Positions 32,614 to 43,084 of a DNA stretch of 64,000 bases are shown here, piece by piece (positions within the stretch are counted from its first letter, which is position 1; each line of letters starts with the position of its first letter). The translations under genes and the position numbers were made by a program. The stretch is from Tillandsia leiboldiana (lineage: Eukaryota; Streptophyta; Magnoliopsida; Poales; Bromeliaceae), in contig CM055068.1 of assembly GCA_029204045.2 (NCBI GenBank), positions 29,959,587 through 30,023,586 on the forward strand. The letters are read 5' to 3'. The notes under the pieces are model-generated. The model made no database searches and was not told the origin of the DNA. It saw only the letters and a list, made by a program, of their open reading frames with translations.

Positions 32614-33957
32614 TGCCGTTGAAAACAACTAAGGAAGAAGACGCGGTGATACATCCTCCTCAGACGATGACGAGAACCTTTCTATGGAGGAATTTGAGAA
32701 GCAGCTCGCTCTCTTGACAAGGAAGTTTCGCCGCAACTTTCGAAGGGGTAATTCAAGCAAATCTCATCCTTCGGAAAGTCGAACAAAGGCAAGGGTACTT
32801 CAAGTTACAAGTCAAGAAAGCAAGAGAACTTCTCAAAGGATAAGAAAAGTTCAGAAGGACAACTACAATGCTTCAAATGTCGAGGCTACGGCCACATTGC
32901 AACGGAGTGTCCTAACAAGTATCCGGCAAAGAAGAAGGCGATGCAAGTCGTCACTTGGGATGACAACTCAACGTCAAATGAGTCGTCTTCGAGTGATGAA
33001 GAAAAGAGCTCCACCGCATTCCACGCGTCCGTATCTTCACCCTTCATGTGCTTTATGGCAAGTACATCCGAGTCGTTGTCCAACTCCACTGTTGAAAAGA
33101 ATGCAACGGACAACGAATCGGATGATTCGGAAGGTGAAGATTTTGCTCTAGCCTACCACAGACTTTTGAGGGACTCAAAGAAAGTGGCTAAGCAAACAAG
33201 AGTTTGAGAGGGGAGAGTGCATGATTTCGAAGAAGAAGCAAAAGAGCGACTTCTCTCTCAATCGCTCTTGAAGTGGAAAGGGAAACCTGATAAAGGCAAA
33301 TGTTTCCCTTCAAGAGACCAACGAGCAACTTGAGAAGGAACATACAATCTGGTGGATAACGCGAATCACTTCTCAAAGCTCTACAACGAGGCTCGACAGG
33401 ATAACCTGGAAATGACAAAGACCATTTTCCAACTCAAGAATGACCTACAGCGATTCTCTTCAGGAAGGAGTAAGTTGGATAGACTTCTTGGTCTTGGTCA
33501 ATCAAATCGGTTCGGCCTCGGATACACTCAAACTGGAAACAGTCCAAGTTCGAGTGAGACAGTCTTTGTGCCTCAGTCGGTATCTCCTCCTCCGACACCG
33601 GAAATCATGACAACTAACGACAACAAACCTACTTCATCCTCTTCAGAATCGTCAAGCACAAAGGTATGTTTTCGTTGTAATTCTGCAGGGCACATTGGAA
33701 GAAATTGCAAGATTGGAGCTCAAAGATCAAATCAACCACATCTTGCAACTGCTACCAATAAGTTCACTCCATGGAATTCAAAGAAGGATTTTCCTAAAGA
33801 AAAGGACATTGGTAGTACTTCAAACAAGACGATGACAAAAGAAAAAGACCAATCTTGCAAGACGTCTTCATCAAGGAAAACTTCTCAACCATTGCCAACA
33901 TACTCCAAAACTCAAAAGGTTTGGGTATGCAAAGGTGAAACCCCTCCTTGTCTTTAA
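32614..33957 (+). pseudogene. gag: Copia Gag, C-terminal two thirds (second copy)
   Basis: Corresponds to 26399-27742. Frame breaks are concentrated in 32614-33350 (for example near 32645, 32764, 33196-33212, 33241, 33286 and 33347); from 33352 to the stop the frame is open and identical to the first copy, including the second zinc knuckle. The damage next to the gap again suggests poor contig-end sequence. Confidence 0.8.
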
Positions 33958-36490
33958 TCGTTCTTCGATTAAATCTTGTGTAGTTTATGTATACTACTTT
34001 CTTTTCTTCTTTTTCTTTTGGGCGACCCGTCAACCATCTTTGGGAGGTAAATGGTACATTTTTTTATTGGTTGATGATTTCTCTCGGTTTTCTTGGGTAG
34101 CATTTTTAAAAGAGAAAGCTGATACGTTTGACTCTTTTCATGAGATTTGCCATCGTATTATGATTGAAAAGAATAAAAAGATCATTCGTGTTAGAAGTGA
34201 TAGAGGTGGAGAATTCATAAATTCAAAATTTATTTATTTTTGCACTTCAAATGGCATTAAACATGAATTCTCGGCACCCTATACACCTCAGCAGAATGGT
34301 GTTGTTGAGCGCAAGAACAGGGTTGTTCAAGAGATGGCGCGTGTGATGCTTCATAGCCGGAATTTACCGCTACATTTTTGGGCTGAAGCCGTGAACACCG
34401 CTGTCTATGTTATTAATAGAGTTTACTTGCGCCCAGGAACTTTAAATACACCATATGAGCTGTGGTTTAGTAGAAAACCCAACATCAAATATTTTCGTGT
34501 CTTCGGGAATCGATGTTACATTTTACGTGACCGTGAAAATCTTGGAAAGTTCGACTCTCGAAGTGATGAAGGGATCTTTTTGGGTTATTCTACGAATAGC
34601 AGAGCATATCGAGTATTTAACATTGAATCTAAGACGATCGTAGAATCTATAAATGTTAAAGTAGATGAAGCTTTTCACTTTGGATCTGGAAAATCTACCC
34701 TCGATATCTCTCTAGATGATGATTCTCCTGCTAATGCATCTTCTCATAATAATACTTCCAATATTAATGATGCATCTAATGGTTCTTCAAGTTTATCTGA
34801 TGTGCAGGAATCATCTCATGTATCTCCGAGTACTCCGTTTCAACAAACGTTACGAATCTCCAAGGATCATCCAGAATCGAATATTATTGGAGATCCACAA
34901 GAAGGAGTCAGAACTCGGAGGCAGTTGGTTTGTGGATTCGCTTGCTACGTATCTTTAATCGAACCAAAGAACATAGATGAAGCTCTTCAGGATGACTACT
35001 GGATTAAAGCAATGCAGGAAGAGCTCCATCAATTTGAGCGAAACAAAGTCTGGGAATTAACGAAGCCCCCAAAGCAACACAATGTGATAGGTACCAAATG
35101 GATCTTCAAGAACAAGAAAAATGAGGATGGTACTATCATCAGGAACAAGGCACGATTAGTTGCTCAAGGCTACTCTCAAGTAGAAGGTATAGACTTTGAC
35201 GAAACATTCGCCCCTGTAGCTAGACTCGAGTCCATTCGTATACTATTTGCTATTGCTTGTCATTTTAAAATCAAATTATTTCAAATGGACGTTAAGAGCG
35301 CATTTCTAAATGGGTTTTTAAATGAGGAAGTTTATGTGGCTCAACCGAAAGGTTTTGTAGATCATAAACAACCTAACCATGTTTTTCGTTTGAAAAAGGC
35401 TCTTTACGGTCTGAAACAAGCACCGCGAGCATGGTACGAAAGGTTAACAAAGCACCTTTTGGAGAAGGGCTATACTCGAGGGGGAGCTGATAGGACTCTC
35501 TTTGTGAAGCATTATCAAAACAATTTCATTGTAGCACAAATCTATGTCGATGACATTGTATTTGGCGCAACAAGAGATAATGATGCTTCTAAATTCGCGA
35601 AAACCATGGAAAGCGAATTTGAGATGTCCATGATGGGCGAATTGACTTATTTCCTTGGATTGCAATTTAAACAAAATGAGGAAGGTATTCACTTGAGTCA
35701 ATCCAAGTATGCAATGGAGTTGGTCAAAAAGTTTGATCTTGAAAATTGTAAAGATTTTCCGACTCCAATGGGAACTAGCCACAAGGGACTTGGAAGTGAA
35801 TCACATAGTGAGGACGTAGACGAGAAACTGTATCGAAGTATGATTGGAAGTCTACTTTACCTCACGGCTAGTCGCCCGGATATATCCTTTAGTGTTGGGA
35901 TCTGCGCGAGATATCAATCTGCACCAAAGGAGGTTCACCTGAAAGCGGTGAAAAGGATCATCCGGTATATCAAAGGATCAATTAATTTCGGAATTTGGTA
36001 TCCTATGGGAACAAGTTTGGATATTGTTGGATACTCAGATGCCGATTGGGCAGGATCAGTGGATGATCGGAAAAGCACGAGTGGTGCATGCTTCTATCTT
36101 GGCCATTGCCTTATTGCATGGCACAGTAAAAAGCAGAACTGCATAGCACTCTCGACTGCCGAAGCGGAATACATTTCAGCTGGAAGTTGCTCAACTCAAC
36201 TCATTTGGATGAAAAGCGTATTGAGCGATTTCCGCATTTCAGCATCTTCGGTAACAATTCTTTGTGACAACACAAGTGCAATTAACATTTCTAAAAACCC
36301 TGTGTTGCACTCTAGAACAAAACATATTGAACTTAGATATCATTTTCTTAGAGAGCTAGTTGAATCAAATACTCTTCAACTTTCATATATTTCAACTGAG
36401 GATCAATCAGCTGACATTCTAACAAAACCTTTGGATCAAAAACGTTTTATTCATTTACGAAAAGCAATTGGAATGCTTTCCTTGAAATAA
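33935..36490 (+). CDS. pol: Truncated copia Pol (C2, second copy)
   Basis: 851 codons, identical to 27720-30275 apart from one residue (Ser for Leu in EDQLADIL, codon near 36406). It has the same missing protease, integrase N-terminus and first Asp, and the same T-rich filler. Two copies this similar inside one element that has only two LTRs fit one locus assembled twice. Confidence 0.9.
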   Translation: MKPLLVFNRSSIKSCVVYVYYFLFFFFFWATRQPSLGGKWYIFLLVDDFSRFSWVAFLKEKADTFDSFHEICHRIMIEKNKKIIRVRSDRGGEFINSKFIYFCTSNGIKHEFSAPYTPQQNGVVERKNRVVQEMARVMLHSRNLPLHFWAEAVNTAVYVINRVYLRPGTLNTPYELWFSRKPNIKYFRVFGNRCYILRDRENLGKFDSRSDEGIFLGYSTNSRAYRVFNIESKTIVESINVKVDEAFHFGSGKSTLDISLDDDSPANASSHNNTSNINDASNGSSSLSDVQESSHVSPSTPFQQTLRISKDHPESNIIGDPQEGVRTRRQLVCGFACYVSLIEPKNIDEALQDDYWIKAMQEELHQFERNKVWELTKPPKQHNVIGTKWIFKNKKNEDGTIIRNKARLVAQGYSQVEGIDFDETFAPVARLESIRILFAIACHFKIKLFQMDVKSAFLNGFLNEEVYVAQPKGFVDHKQPNHVFRLKKALYGLKQAPRAWYERLTKHLLEKGYTRGGADRTLFVKHYQNNFIVAQIYVDDIVFGATRDNDASKFAKTMESEFEMSMMGELTYFLGLQFKQNEEGIHLSQSKYAMELVKKFDLENCKDFPTPMGTSHKGLGSESHSEDVDEKLYRSMIGSLLYLTASRPDISFSVGICARYQSAPKEVHLKAVKRIIRYIKGSINFGIWYPMGTSLDIVGYSDADWAGSVDDRKSTSGACFYLGHCLIAWHSKKQNCIALSTAEAEYISAGSCSTQLIWMKSVLSDFRISASSVTILCDNTSAINISKNPVLHSRTKHIELRYHFLRELVESNTLQLSYISTEDQSADILTKPLDQKRFIHLRKAIGMLSLK

Positions 36491-37393
36491 ACTTCTTTTT
36501 GAAACCTTTGCTTAGGATAGGTTTTGTATTTGTTTTTGTTTTGTTCATTATCTATGTTTGTACATAGGACATTAATTGAGCATAGAATTTATTATGCTTT
36601 TGCCATCATAATATTTCACTGTTGCAATGATCATTTATGTTAATTAAATCATCTTCTAAGTGATCAAAGTCAATTTCTCTCTCTCTATGATCTCTTGGTA
36701 TAGTCATTATCTTATTTGACTGCTTAGTCGAGTATGAAATCGAGATCAATATTTGGTTGAATACTTTATATCTTAAATAATTGATAGCCAATTGAGGGGG
36801 AGTCATAGAAAAAGTAAAATGCTCAAAAGATGTGGAAAGAGTTACATCCCAATGAGGAGTGTGAAAACTACCACCACATGGAGGAAAGAGCTACCACCTC
36901 GGTCGTCCGAGTATTGTGTGCAGCTACCACATGTATACCAAGCATGGTTGTTCAAATTTTTTGATTAAGTAAAATGCATGTTGAAATGCTTGACTCCGTC
37001 AAATTTCAAGGTTGGTATAAGGTGGGTTTTTTAAAGAAAGATGCTCAAAGAGCCACTCTCTTCAACAGATTGTCTAGATACATTATCTATTATATTTGGG
37101 ATTTTAAACATCTATTGATCTTTGTATTTCATTTTCTTTACTGAATTGATGATTTGATAAAGGCATTACTCATAAGATCAAGTTAGATGTAATTGAAGGT
37201 GTTCAACTTTAAGGGATTTAATTTTTGTAAATTTTCGTTTCATTTTTGGATATTATTGATAGATTTGGCATAATCTAATTCTTGTTGTATGAAACGATGA
37301 TTTTTGTTTAAAGTTGATACACATTTGTGCTTACAATCTTTTTCTGGTTTTTCTTGAATTTCTCTGAAATTTTCTAAAGAAAAAGTTGGAGCC
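36491..37393 (+). other. C2 non-coding region after pol (second copy)
   Basis: Matches 30276-31176 with a few single-base differences. It contains the purine tract near 36795 and the conserved block to about 36950, with three CTACCAC repeats and the ctcgg-tcgt-ccgag hairpin. Confidence 0.6.
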
Positions 37394-37561
37394 GATCCGG
37401 ATCGGGCTAGATGATCCGGATCCCGAACGCAGGAATTCTTCTGCGGGCTGACGATCCGGATTGTATCTGCCGATCCGGATCCCGAACGCAGTTTCTCACT
37501 GCGGGTAGCCGATCCGGATCGCAGTCATGAACTGATCCGGATCACGGCTAGGTTTTATAAA
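37394..37561 (+). promoter_or_regulatory. Internal promoter-like region upstream of env-like ORF (C2)
   Basis: Three pairs of GATCCGGATC-type palindromes (starts 37394/37413, 37453/37472, 37511/37534; period 58-59 bp) and then tttataaa at 37554-37561. Between pairs lie hairpins such as CGCAGT-ttctc-ACTGCG (37487-37503). The palindrome pairing copies the LTR U3. A pyrimidine-rich leader and an intron follow, so this could start a separate mRNA for the env-like ORF. This is an inference from arrangement only. Confidence 0.55.
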
Positions 37562-37677
37562 GAACAAAAGGGTTTTTGATTTCTTTACTCCAATCTTTTG
37601 TTCCAAAGTTTCCAGAGCCTCTCTCTCTAGATTTCATCCTTCCTGGAAGCTTTCAAACTCAAGTTCTTCAACTCCAA

Positions 37678-38062
37678 GTAAGTTTTATTGATCAAAATCT
37701 CAGTTTTTCACCGTTTTTCTCTCCTCTTCCTCAAACGTCATGAATTTCTTGGATCAACTTTGTTTGTGGATGGTTTTTGATCAAATTTCTTTTGAAATAA
37801 GAACTCTGGGTAGATTAGTTTTGATTATATGCTAGGTATTCTCCTGATTAACGGATTTTTAGGCTTCGATTTCTAAAATTTCGGTTTTAGGGCATATAAT
37901 AAGGATTTTCGAAAATCATGCAATTGATCTAATTTTAAAAGTCTTTTTGCAAAACTAATTTGATTCTTAGTATCTCTACATGATTATGATTGTTTGGGTA
38001 CAATTTTTTAAATCTTTGAAAATTAACAATTTTCTCATGTGTTCTTGAGTTGTTGCTCACAG
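37678..38062 (+). other. Candidate leader intron before env-like ORF (C2)
   Basis: 385 bp from GTAAGT (37678) to ttgctcacAG (38062), T-rich with a pyrimidine stretch before the acceptor. C1 has an intron of the same length at the same place. The first in-frame ATG after the acceptor is at 38093, so the intron would lie in the 5' untranslated region. Confidence 0.62.
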
Positions 38063-38092
38063 GATTTTAATCTTCTTAAAGCACTTGGATCA

Positions 38093-39382
38093 ATGGGATT
38101 CTCATGGATCATTCTCTTATTGGTCACTATGGTGCACACTCGGGCCACAAATAAGTTAAAAAGAGCTAAGAAAACACAACAAAAGGGTGAGTTTCTTGTG
38201 ATCAGCGACACAGAAGTAGATTGTCACGAGGTAGATTGGACTGCATTGACAGATGATGATGACTCATTGCCTGAACAAAAGGCGTCCGATGCATCGAAAG
38301 AAAAAGCACCTATGGACAAAGGTAAAGCACCTATGACTGCACCAACCATCTCAGTGAAAAGGAAACGACTCGCTCGACGGTTTGGACGAGCACGAGGTTT
38401 CATGGCTAACGAACCGATTATTCCGGATTCTCCACCTCGGGAGGAACAAGTGTTCGTTAATTCGGATCGCCTAAGGGCATTTGAGAATCGTGAATGCATT
38501 GGTGAGAGACATGTCAATATAGAGGCTCTACGAGATCACTCTCCTGAGTTTGGCGTTCTAATTGAACAAGCAAACCTTATTCAAGTTTGTCGATTTCCAG
38601 AAGTGCTTGGATACTGTCTGCATCTTGTAAGGGCCTTCTATACAAATGCACGGCACCTTCGTGAAATTGAAAATGGTCCAATGGAATTTTACACGAACAT
38701 CCAAGGCACAAGATTCAAAATTACTCCACAATTGATTGGCGAGGTTTTGGGAATGCCTGCCAGCAAGACAGGAGTTAATTACTTGAAGGGAAAGGTTTTG
38801 ACGAACACTGTGTGGCAAATGGTTATAAAGGGAATTTGTTTGGAAGGAACGCAATCAACGGAGAAATCGATCAGATCCAAGGAACTTCGTCTTGAGTACC
38901 GATTTCTAAACTTCATCACTTGTTACAATATCCTTCCAAATTTGCAGACGAAAGTTTTGAGATGGGATCGAATGCTATTTCTGTATCTCTTAGGACATCC
39001 GTCTGAGGCAATGGGATTGAATATCAACATTCCATACATTATTTGGAATAGAATGACAAGATATGTTGAGCACCCTCATCCCACAGAGAGAATTCCATTT
39101 CCACTAATTATAATGAGGATTTTGAAGAGATTTCAGGTTGACATTACCTCACCGACTTATCATCAATGTTTGGGCATGATCGATGAGTCCACCGTCATGA
39201 AGTCACTTCACAAATTGCCCCATGTCACTCCAGTCCCAACAAGCGGAACGAAACCTAGCAGCGGCACTTCCGCGTCACCATCACAACCAGCACCCACACC
39301 AGCGGATGAAGCATCAGTCTCATCCATCTACAAAGAACAACAACGATTATCAGTTGAGCAGGAACAGATCTCGAAGGCATAG
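38093..39382 (+). CDS. Env-like third ORF of Sirevirus type (C2)
   Basis: 429 codons from ATG 38093 (the upstream ATG at 38039 lies in the candidate intron). Order: hydrophobic N-terminus MGFSWIILLLVTMV; basic and acidic low-complexity region to about residue 105; a globular domain, about residues 120-370, with FYTNARHLREIENG, ITPQLIGEVLGMP and a C-terminal LIIMRILKRF helix, resembling the 'putative plant transposon protein' type of domain; a Pro/Ser/Thr linker; and the start of a coiled coil. A TAG at 39380-39382 ends it, but the same frame stays open for 47 more codons, to 39526, matching the C1 tail. The function is unknown; no clear fusion peptide or transmembrane anchor is visible. Confidence 0.7.
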   Translation: MGFSWIILLLVTMVHTRATNKLKRAKKTQQKGEFLVISDTEVDCHEVDWTALTDDDDSLPEQKASDASKEKAPMDKGKAPMTAPTISVKRKRLARRFGRARGFMANEPIIPDSPPREEQVFVNSDRLRAFENRECIGERHVNIEALRDHSPEFGVLIEQANLIQVCRFPEVLGYCLHLVRAFYTNARHLREIENGPMEFYTNIQGTRFKITPQLIGEVLGMPASKTGVNYLKGKVLTNTVWQMVIKGICLEGTQSTEKSIRSKELRLEYRFLNFITCYNILPNLQTKVLRWDRMLFLYLLGHPSEAMGLNINIPYIIWNRMTRYVEHPHPTERIPFPLIIMRILKRFQVDITSPTYHQCLGMIDESTVMKSLHKLPHVTPVPTSGTKPSSGTSASPSQPAPTPADEASVSSIYKEQQRLSVEQEQISKA

Positions 39383-39526
39383 ACGAGAATCTCCAATGAG
39401 CTCGAGCTCATCACGGCAGCTCACATTACCTTAACCAAGAAGATCAATTCTATGAACAAGCTGGTGAAAAAGATGTTCTCAAAGATGGGCTGCACGAGCT
39501 CTGATGACTCCGAATCTGATGACTGA

Positions 39527-40347
39527 TTCCTTCTTTTTATTCTTTTGCAGATTTTTAATCTTTTTGTGCAGGTTTTTCAGTTTTTAGGACTTACTTTTAG
39601 TTCTAGTTCTTAAATTTCGGAACACTTTCGTTGATATTCTTTTTAACTCTCCTTCATTTTTTTGGTAACTTTGGCTTTGTTTGTGACAAAAAGGGGGAGA
39701 GAGTTTAGAGAACTTGAACAATGATATTGTAAAAATTGTGATCTTGTATACATCAATGATGAACAACGATGACTGCATCAAGGTACAATGATGATGTGAA
39801 TGAACATCAAGGTAAGTGAACATCAAGGGAACTTGAACAATGAGTGTGAAAATCTTGCTGATGAAGATTTTGTATACATCAAGGTAAGTATCACTTCAAC
39901 TTCAACTTTGGTTTTCATCTTGTGATTGTTTGCATGTCTCGACTAACTATTCGACTAACTATTTGGGCATGTAATATGACTAACAAGTTGATGTTGGACT
40001 AACTTTCTGTGACATTTGGTTTTTGATTGCATAGAAGATATGTTGGTTTTTGACTATGATTCTCTTACATATCTGAATTCTCAAATGTCATGATGATCAG
40101 ATAAACTCTATCTCTGTACTAGGTTTTGTATGCTAAATACTCTTGAGGTATCTAACGATCTCTTTTTGTCAAGAATGATTTCTTTGTGCAGAGAGTACAG
40201 ATGTCTAAGTCTAGAGTCTGTTTTAGGAGTTTATCTCATGTTTTTAAATTTTTGGATCTCCATTGTAAATTTTTGTTGTATGGTGATAGCAACAAAAATA
40301 TCTTTTTGAATTTTCTTTAGTGGATCTGTGTTTTGTCACGAAACCGC
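39527..40347 (+). other. C2 3' untranslated region
   Basis: No gene. Purine tract acaaaaagggggagaga at about 39685-39701, short repeats gatgatgtgaatgaacatcaagg (partly duplicated near 39790-39830 and 39870), and gactaactatt repeats near 39940-39960. Confidence 0.6.
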
Positions 40348-40360
40348 CAAAGGGGGAGAT
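40348..40360 (+). promoter_or_regulatory. Polypurine tract (C2)
   Basis: caaagggggagat immediately before the 3' LTR TGTTACGG. Confidence 0.85.
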
Positions 40361-41712
40361 TGTTACGGAATTTGAGTTGGCGTAGTTTCGTGAAAGTCTC
40401 AAGTCTTGAAGATTGAAGGTGAAGAAAGTTGGATCATTTAACTCAATCTCAAGAAAGAAGAATTCAAATGGATCAGGTATGTTTTACTAAAGATTTTGTG
40501 TGATCCGAATACTTCTTGTAGTGTAGAAACACTTGGAAGAATCTTTCATTGCATAAAAATCAAAAACTGGACTTGGGACATGTTCAGGATCCGGATCAGG
40601 TTGTTCGATCCGGATCCCGAAGGTGGTTCGTTCATACACCAGTTCAATCCGGATCGTAGCCTCTCTTGATCCGGATCCCGAACACTGAGTTTACCATCTT
40701 CCTTGAACGATCCGGATCAGGCTTCGCAATCCGGATCCCGAACGTTGATATTTGGTGAACTGTATGAACGATCCGGATCAAGCACTTCGATCCGGATCCC
40801 GAACCTTCGTTTTTCTGGAATTGCCTGACTCGTTACGACGATCCGGATCACAGCTAATCCGATCCGGATCGCCGTCCGTAAAATCTCCAGAAATGTTAGG
40901 TTTTTGATTCTTATCTCCTTCCTAGGGTTTCTAACCTATAAATAGACCCTATGACTCTTCTTCTAGGGTGAATCCAAAAAGAGGCCGAAAATAAAAATAG
41001 CCGTCATTTTCATATATACGCCTCTAGATCCACATATAGAGAAGAAAGGAAATCATTAGAGAATACTCTATGTTTCTTCATCTATATTGATTAGTTTGAT
41101 TCTAGGTTTTCATACTCACATCTTGAGTTGAATCAAACTAATGAATACTTAGATGGTATTTCCGATCTATCTTTGATCTAAGTATTCGGCGGATCATCAC
41201 CACCCAAAAACAACGATTTACCCCAAAAATCGGCGCGTGGATTCGCGTGTCCTTGTGGATTCAAGGTTCAACCGCTCTCGTGGATTCGGAGCGAGGCACG
41301 TTCGTGGATTCGAAGGGTGCTATTGGGTGAAGACCGTGGATTCGGTCGGACGTCGTGGATTCGACGTTGGACGCCGTGGATTCGGCGTTGGGCGCAGATC
41401 GTGGATTCGAGAAGCGTCGCGGAGCGAGCGGAGAAGATCCTCTAGGAGCGTATGGAAAAGGTTGAGTCGTAATTGTGTACGGTAAATCACCTTGTACGTG
41501 TTTTAATTCTAGTGGATTTCTGCCGTGTTATCGGTCCCGTGGTTTTTTACTCCGGTGATGGAGTTTTCCACGTAAAAATCTTGCGTATTATTTTTTATTT
41601 CCGCATTGGGTTTTTATCGCAACGATTTTTGAGTGTTTATACGTTTACACCTATTCACCCCCCTCTAGGTGTTTTTTCCCCTATTTAGATCCTTATTACA
41701 TATAACCCAACA
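40361..41712 (+). repeat. C2 3' LTR (1352 bp)
   Basis: Ten palindromes at 40588-40870 in five pairs (ATCCGGAT starts 40589/40608, 40647/40669, 40710/40729, 40771/40790, 40841/40862). TATA tataaata 40937-40944, twin stem-loops 41090-41187, hairpin array 41234-41416. Ends CCCAACA before the duplication tctca. Confidence 0.93.
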
Positions 41713-41717
41713 TCTCA

Positions 41718-42004
41718 CATGCCGAGATGCGAGAGAATTCAGTTTGCGACAAAGCATTAAATAAGGCGTTAATTCCTTTGCCGTTGTAAGAAGAAGAATC
41801 AATTTCTTCCTTAATCCATTTCGACCTAGGTTTGATGGTGACAACATCGACAATAATCTCAGTAGGATTTGTCTATCCAAACTCAATTGATTGCCAAACC
41901 CGTTCATCGATGGAAATTAAAAACGCTCTCATGCATACTTTCCAATAAGCATAATTTGTTCCATCGAAGAACGGTGGTCTATTGATGTTTCCACATTCAA
42001 CCAT
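41718..42004 (-). pseudogene. gag: C3 gag N-terminus
   Basis: Minus-strand ATG at 42004. The N-terminal motif FDGTNYAYWK is followed by an in-frame stop after residues matching QSIEFG (near 41879), where C2 has Trp. It continues to the C2 insertion point, where tctca is shared with 24321-24325. With the segment at 22885-24320 this is the same gag. Confidence 0.88.
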
Positions 42005-42023
42005 TGTTTACAACCCTATTCCC

Positions 42024-42037
42024 TCTCTGATACCACT
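42024..42037 (-). promoter_or_regulatory. Primer binding site (C3)
   Basis: Minus-strand agtggtatcagaga adjacent to the LTR end. It is the initiator-Met tRNA type with one change from C2 (agaga for agagc). Confidence 0.8.
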
Positions 42038-42335
42038 TGTGGATTATGGATTATATGGATCTGAATAGGAAAAAAACCACCTAGAGGGGGGGTGAATAGG
42101 TGTAAACAATAAACACACCAAATCGTTGCGTAAAAAATAACCCAATGCTGAAAATAAATAAGGTACGCAAGATTTACGTGGAAAACTCTGTCACAGGAGT
42201 AAAAAACCATGGGACCGATAACACGGCGAAATCCACTAGAATTAAAACACGTACAAGGTGATTTACCGTAAACCTACGACTCAACCTTTTCCATACGCTC
42301 CTAGTTGATCTTCTCCGCTCGCTCCACGATGCGCC

Positions 42336-42513
42336 TCGAATCCACGATTTGCGTCCAACTTCGAATCAACGAAGTCCAACATCGAATCCACGACGTCCAA
42401 CCGAATCCACGGTCTTCACCAATGCGGCACGCCTCGATCACACGAACGCACCTCGCTCCGAATCCACGAGAGTGGTCACACCTTGAATCCACAAGGCCAC
42501 GCGAATCCTCGCG
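42336..42513 (-). other. Hairpin array (C3), with compensatory stem changes
   Basis: Same array as C2 on the minus strand. Unit 7 (42358-42375) is ACTTCG-ttgatt-CGAAGT where C2 has ACGCCG-tggatt-CGGCGT: two pairs changed on both sides. Unit 6 keeps pairing through one G-U. CCTTG/CAAGG is unchanged. Unit 4 (near 42433-42447) is decayed. Confidence 0.7.
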
Positions 42514-42556
42514 CCGATTCTAGATAGATCGTTGTTTTGTTTGGTGATGATCCTCC

Positions 42557-42656
42557 GAATACTTAGATCAAAGATAGACAAGGAAATACCATCTAAGTAT
42601 TCTTCAATTTGATTCTACAAGAAATAGGAGTTTGGAAACCCTAGAATCAAATTGAA
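42557..42656 (-). other. Twin leader stem-loops (C3)
   Basis: Stem A: TTCAATTTGATTCT with AGAATCAAATTGAA, 14 bp perfect (42603-42616, 42643-42656). Stem B: GAATACTTAGAT with ATCTAAGTATTC (42557-42568, 42591-42602). Compared with C2, three pairs of stem A differ on both arms and still match. Confidence 0.75.
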
Positions 42657-42932
42657 CAATATAGATGAAGAAACATGAATTTAATCGTGTTTTCCTTTCT
42701 TCTCTATATTTGTGGATTTTTCTATAATATTACTTAATCCATTTTTCGATTAATTCCCGGTTACCCTAAAAGATGAAATTAGGGTTTACTTATAGGTTAG
42801 AAACCTTTGGAAGGGGATAAGAATCAAAAACTGACTTTAACAGAATTTTTCCCGCACGACGGTACGGACTGGATTAAGTCTGATCCGGGCTGTCGTCTTT
42901 TTCAGAAGGTTTTCTGAAAAACGCAGTTCGGG

Positions 42933-43084
42933 GTCCGGACTGAAACAGAGGAGGTCCGGACTGTTCATGTAATTTTGTAGAAATAAGGTTCGGGGTCCGG
43001 ACTGGAACAGGGGTGGTCTAGACTGGAAAATCGCATGAACCAAACTATGTTCGGGGTCCGGACTGGATTGGTCTGATCCGGATC
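42933..43084 (-). promoter_or_regulatory. Variant palindrome array in C3 U3
   Basis: GTCCGGAC at 42933, 42954, 42995 and 43056, GTCTAGAC at 43016 and GATCCGGATC at 43075. Spacing within pairs is 19-21 bp and pair period 61-62 bp, as in C2. The palindrome has changed while symmetry and spacing are kept. Confidence 0.65.

Larger units (their letters stand above)
24326..41712 (+). mobile_element. C2: Sirevirus-like copia element, TSD tctca, apparent length inflated by assembly gap
   Basis: LTRs at 24326-25687 and 40361-41712, both TGTTACGG...CCCAACA. Perfect 5-bp duplications tctca at 24321-24325 and 41713-41717 show an intact insertion into C3 gag. It carries gag, a truncated pol and an env-like ORF. 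About 6.1 kb is present twice around a 100-N gap. Taking one copy gives about 11.2 kb, a normal Sirevirus size. By eye the two LTRs differ by an 11-bp duplication and roughly ten substitutions or small indels, so the insertion is fairly recent. Confidence 0.9.

Noticed and set aside
38039..38092. ATG at 38039 as start of the env-like ORF
   Set aside because: It lies upstream of the strong splice acceptor at 38062. ATG 38093 has the better context and matches the C1 start.
26399..38750. True tandem duplication of gag-pol inside C2
   Set aside because: The 100-N gap, near-identity and indels clustered at the gap edges fit an assembly overlap better. It remains testable with reads.
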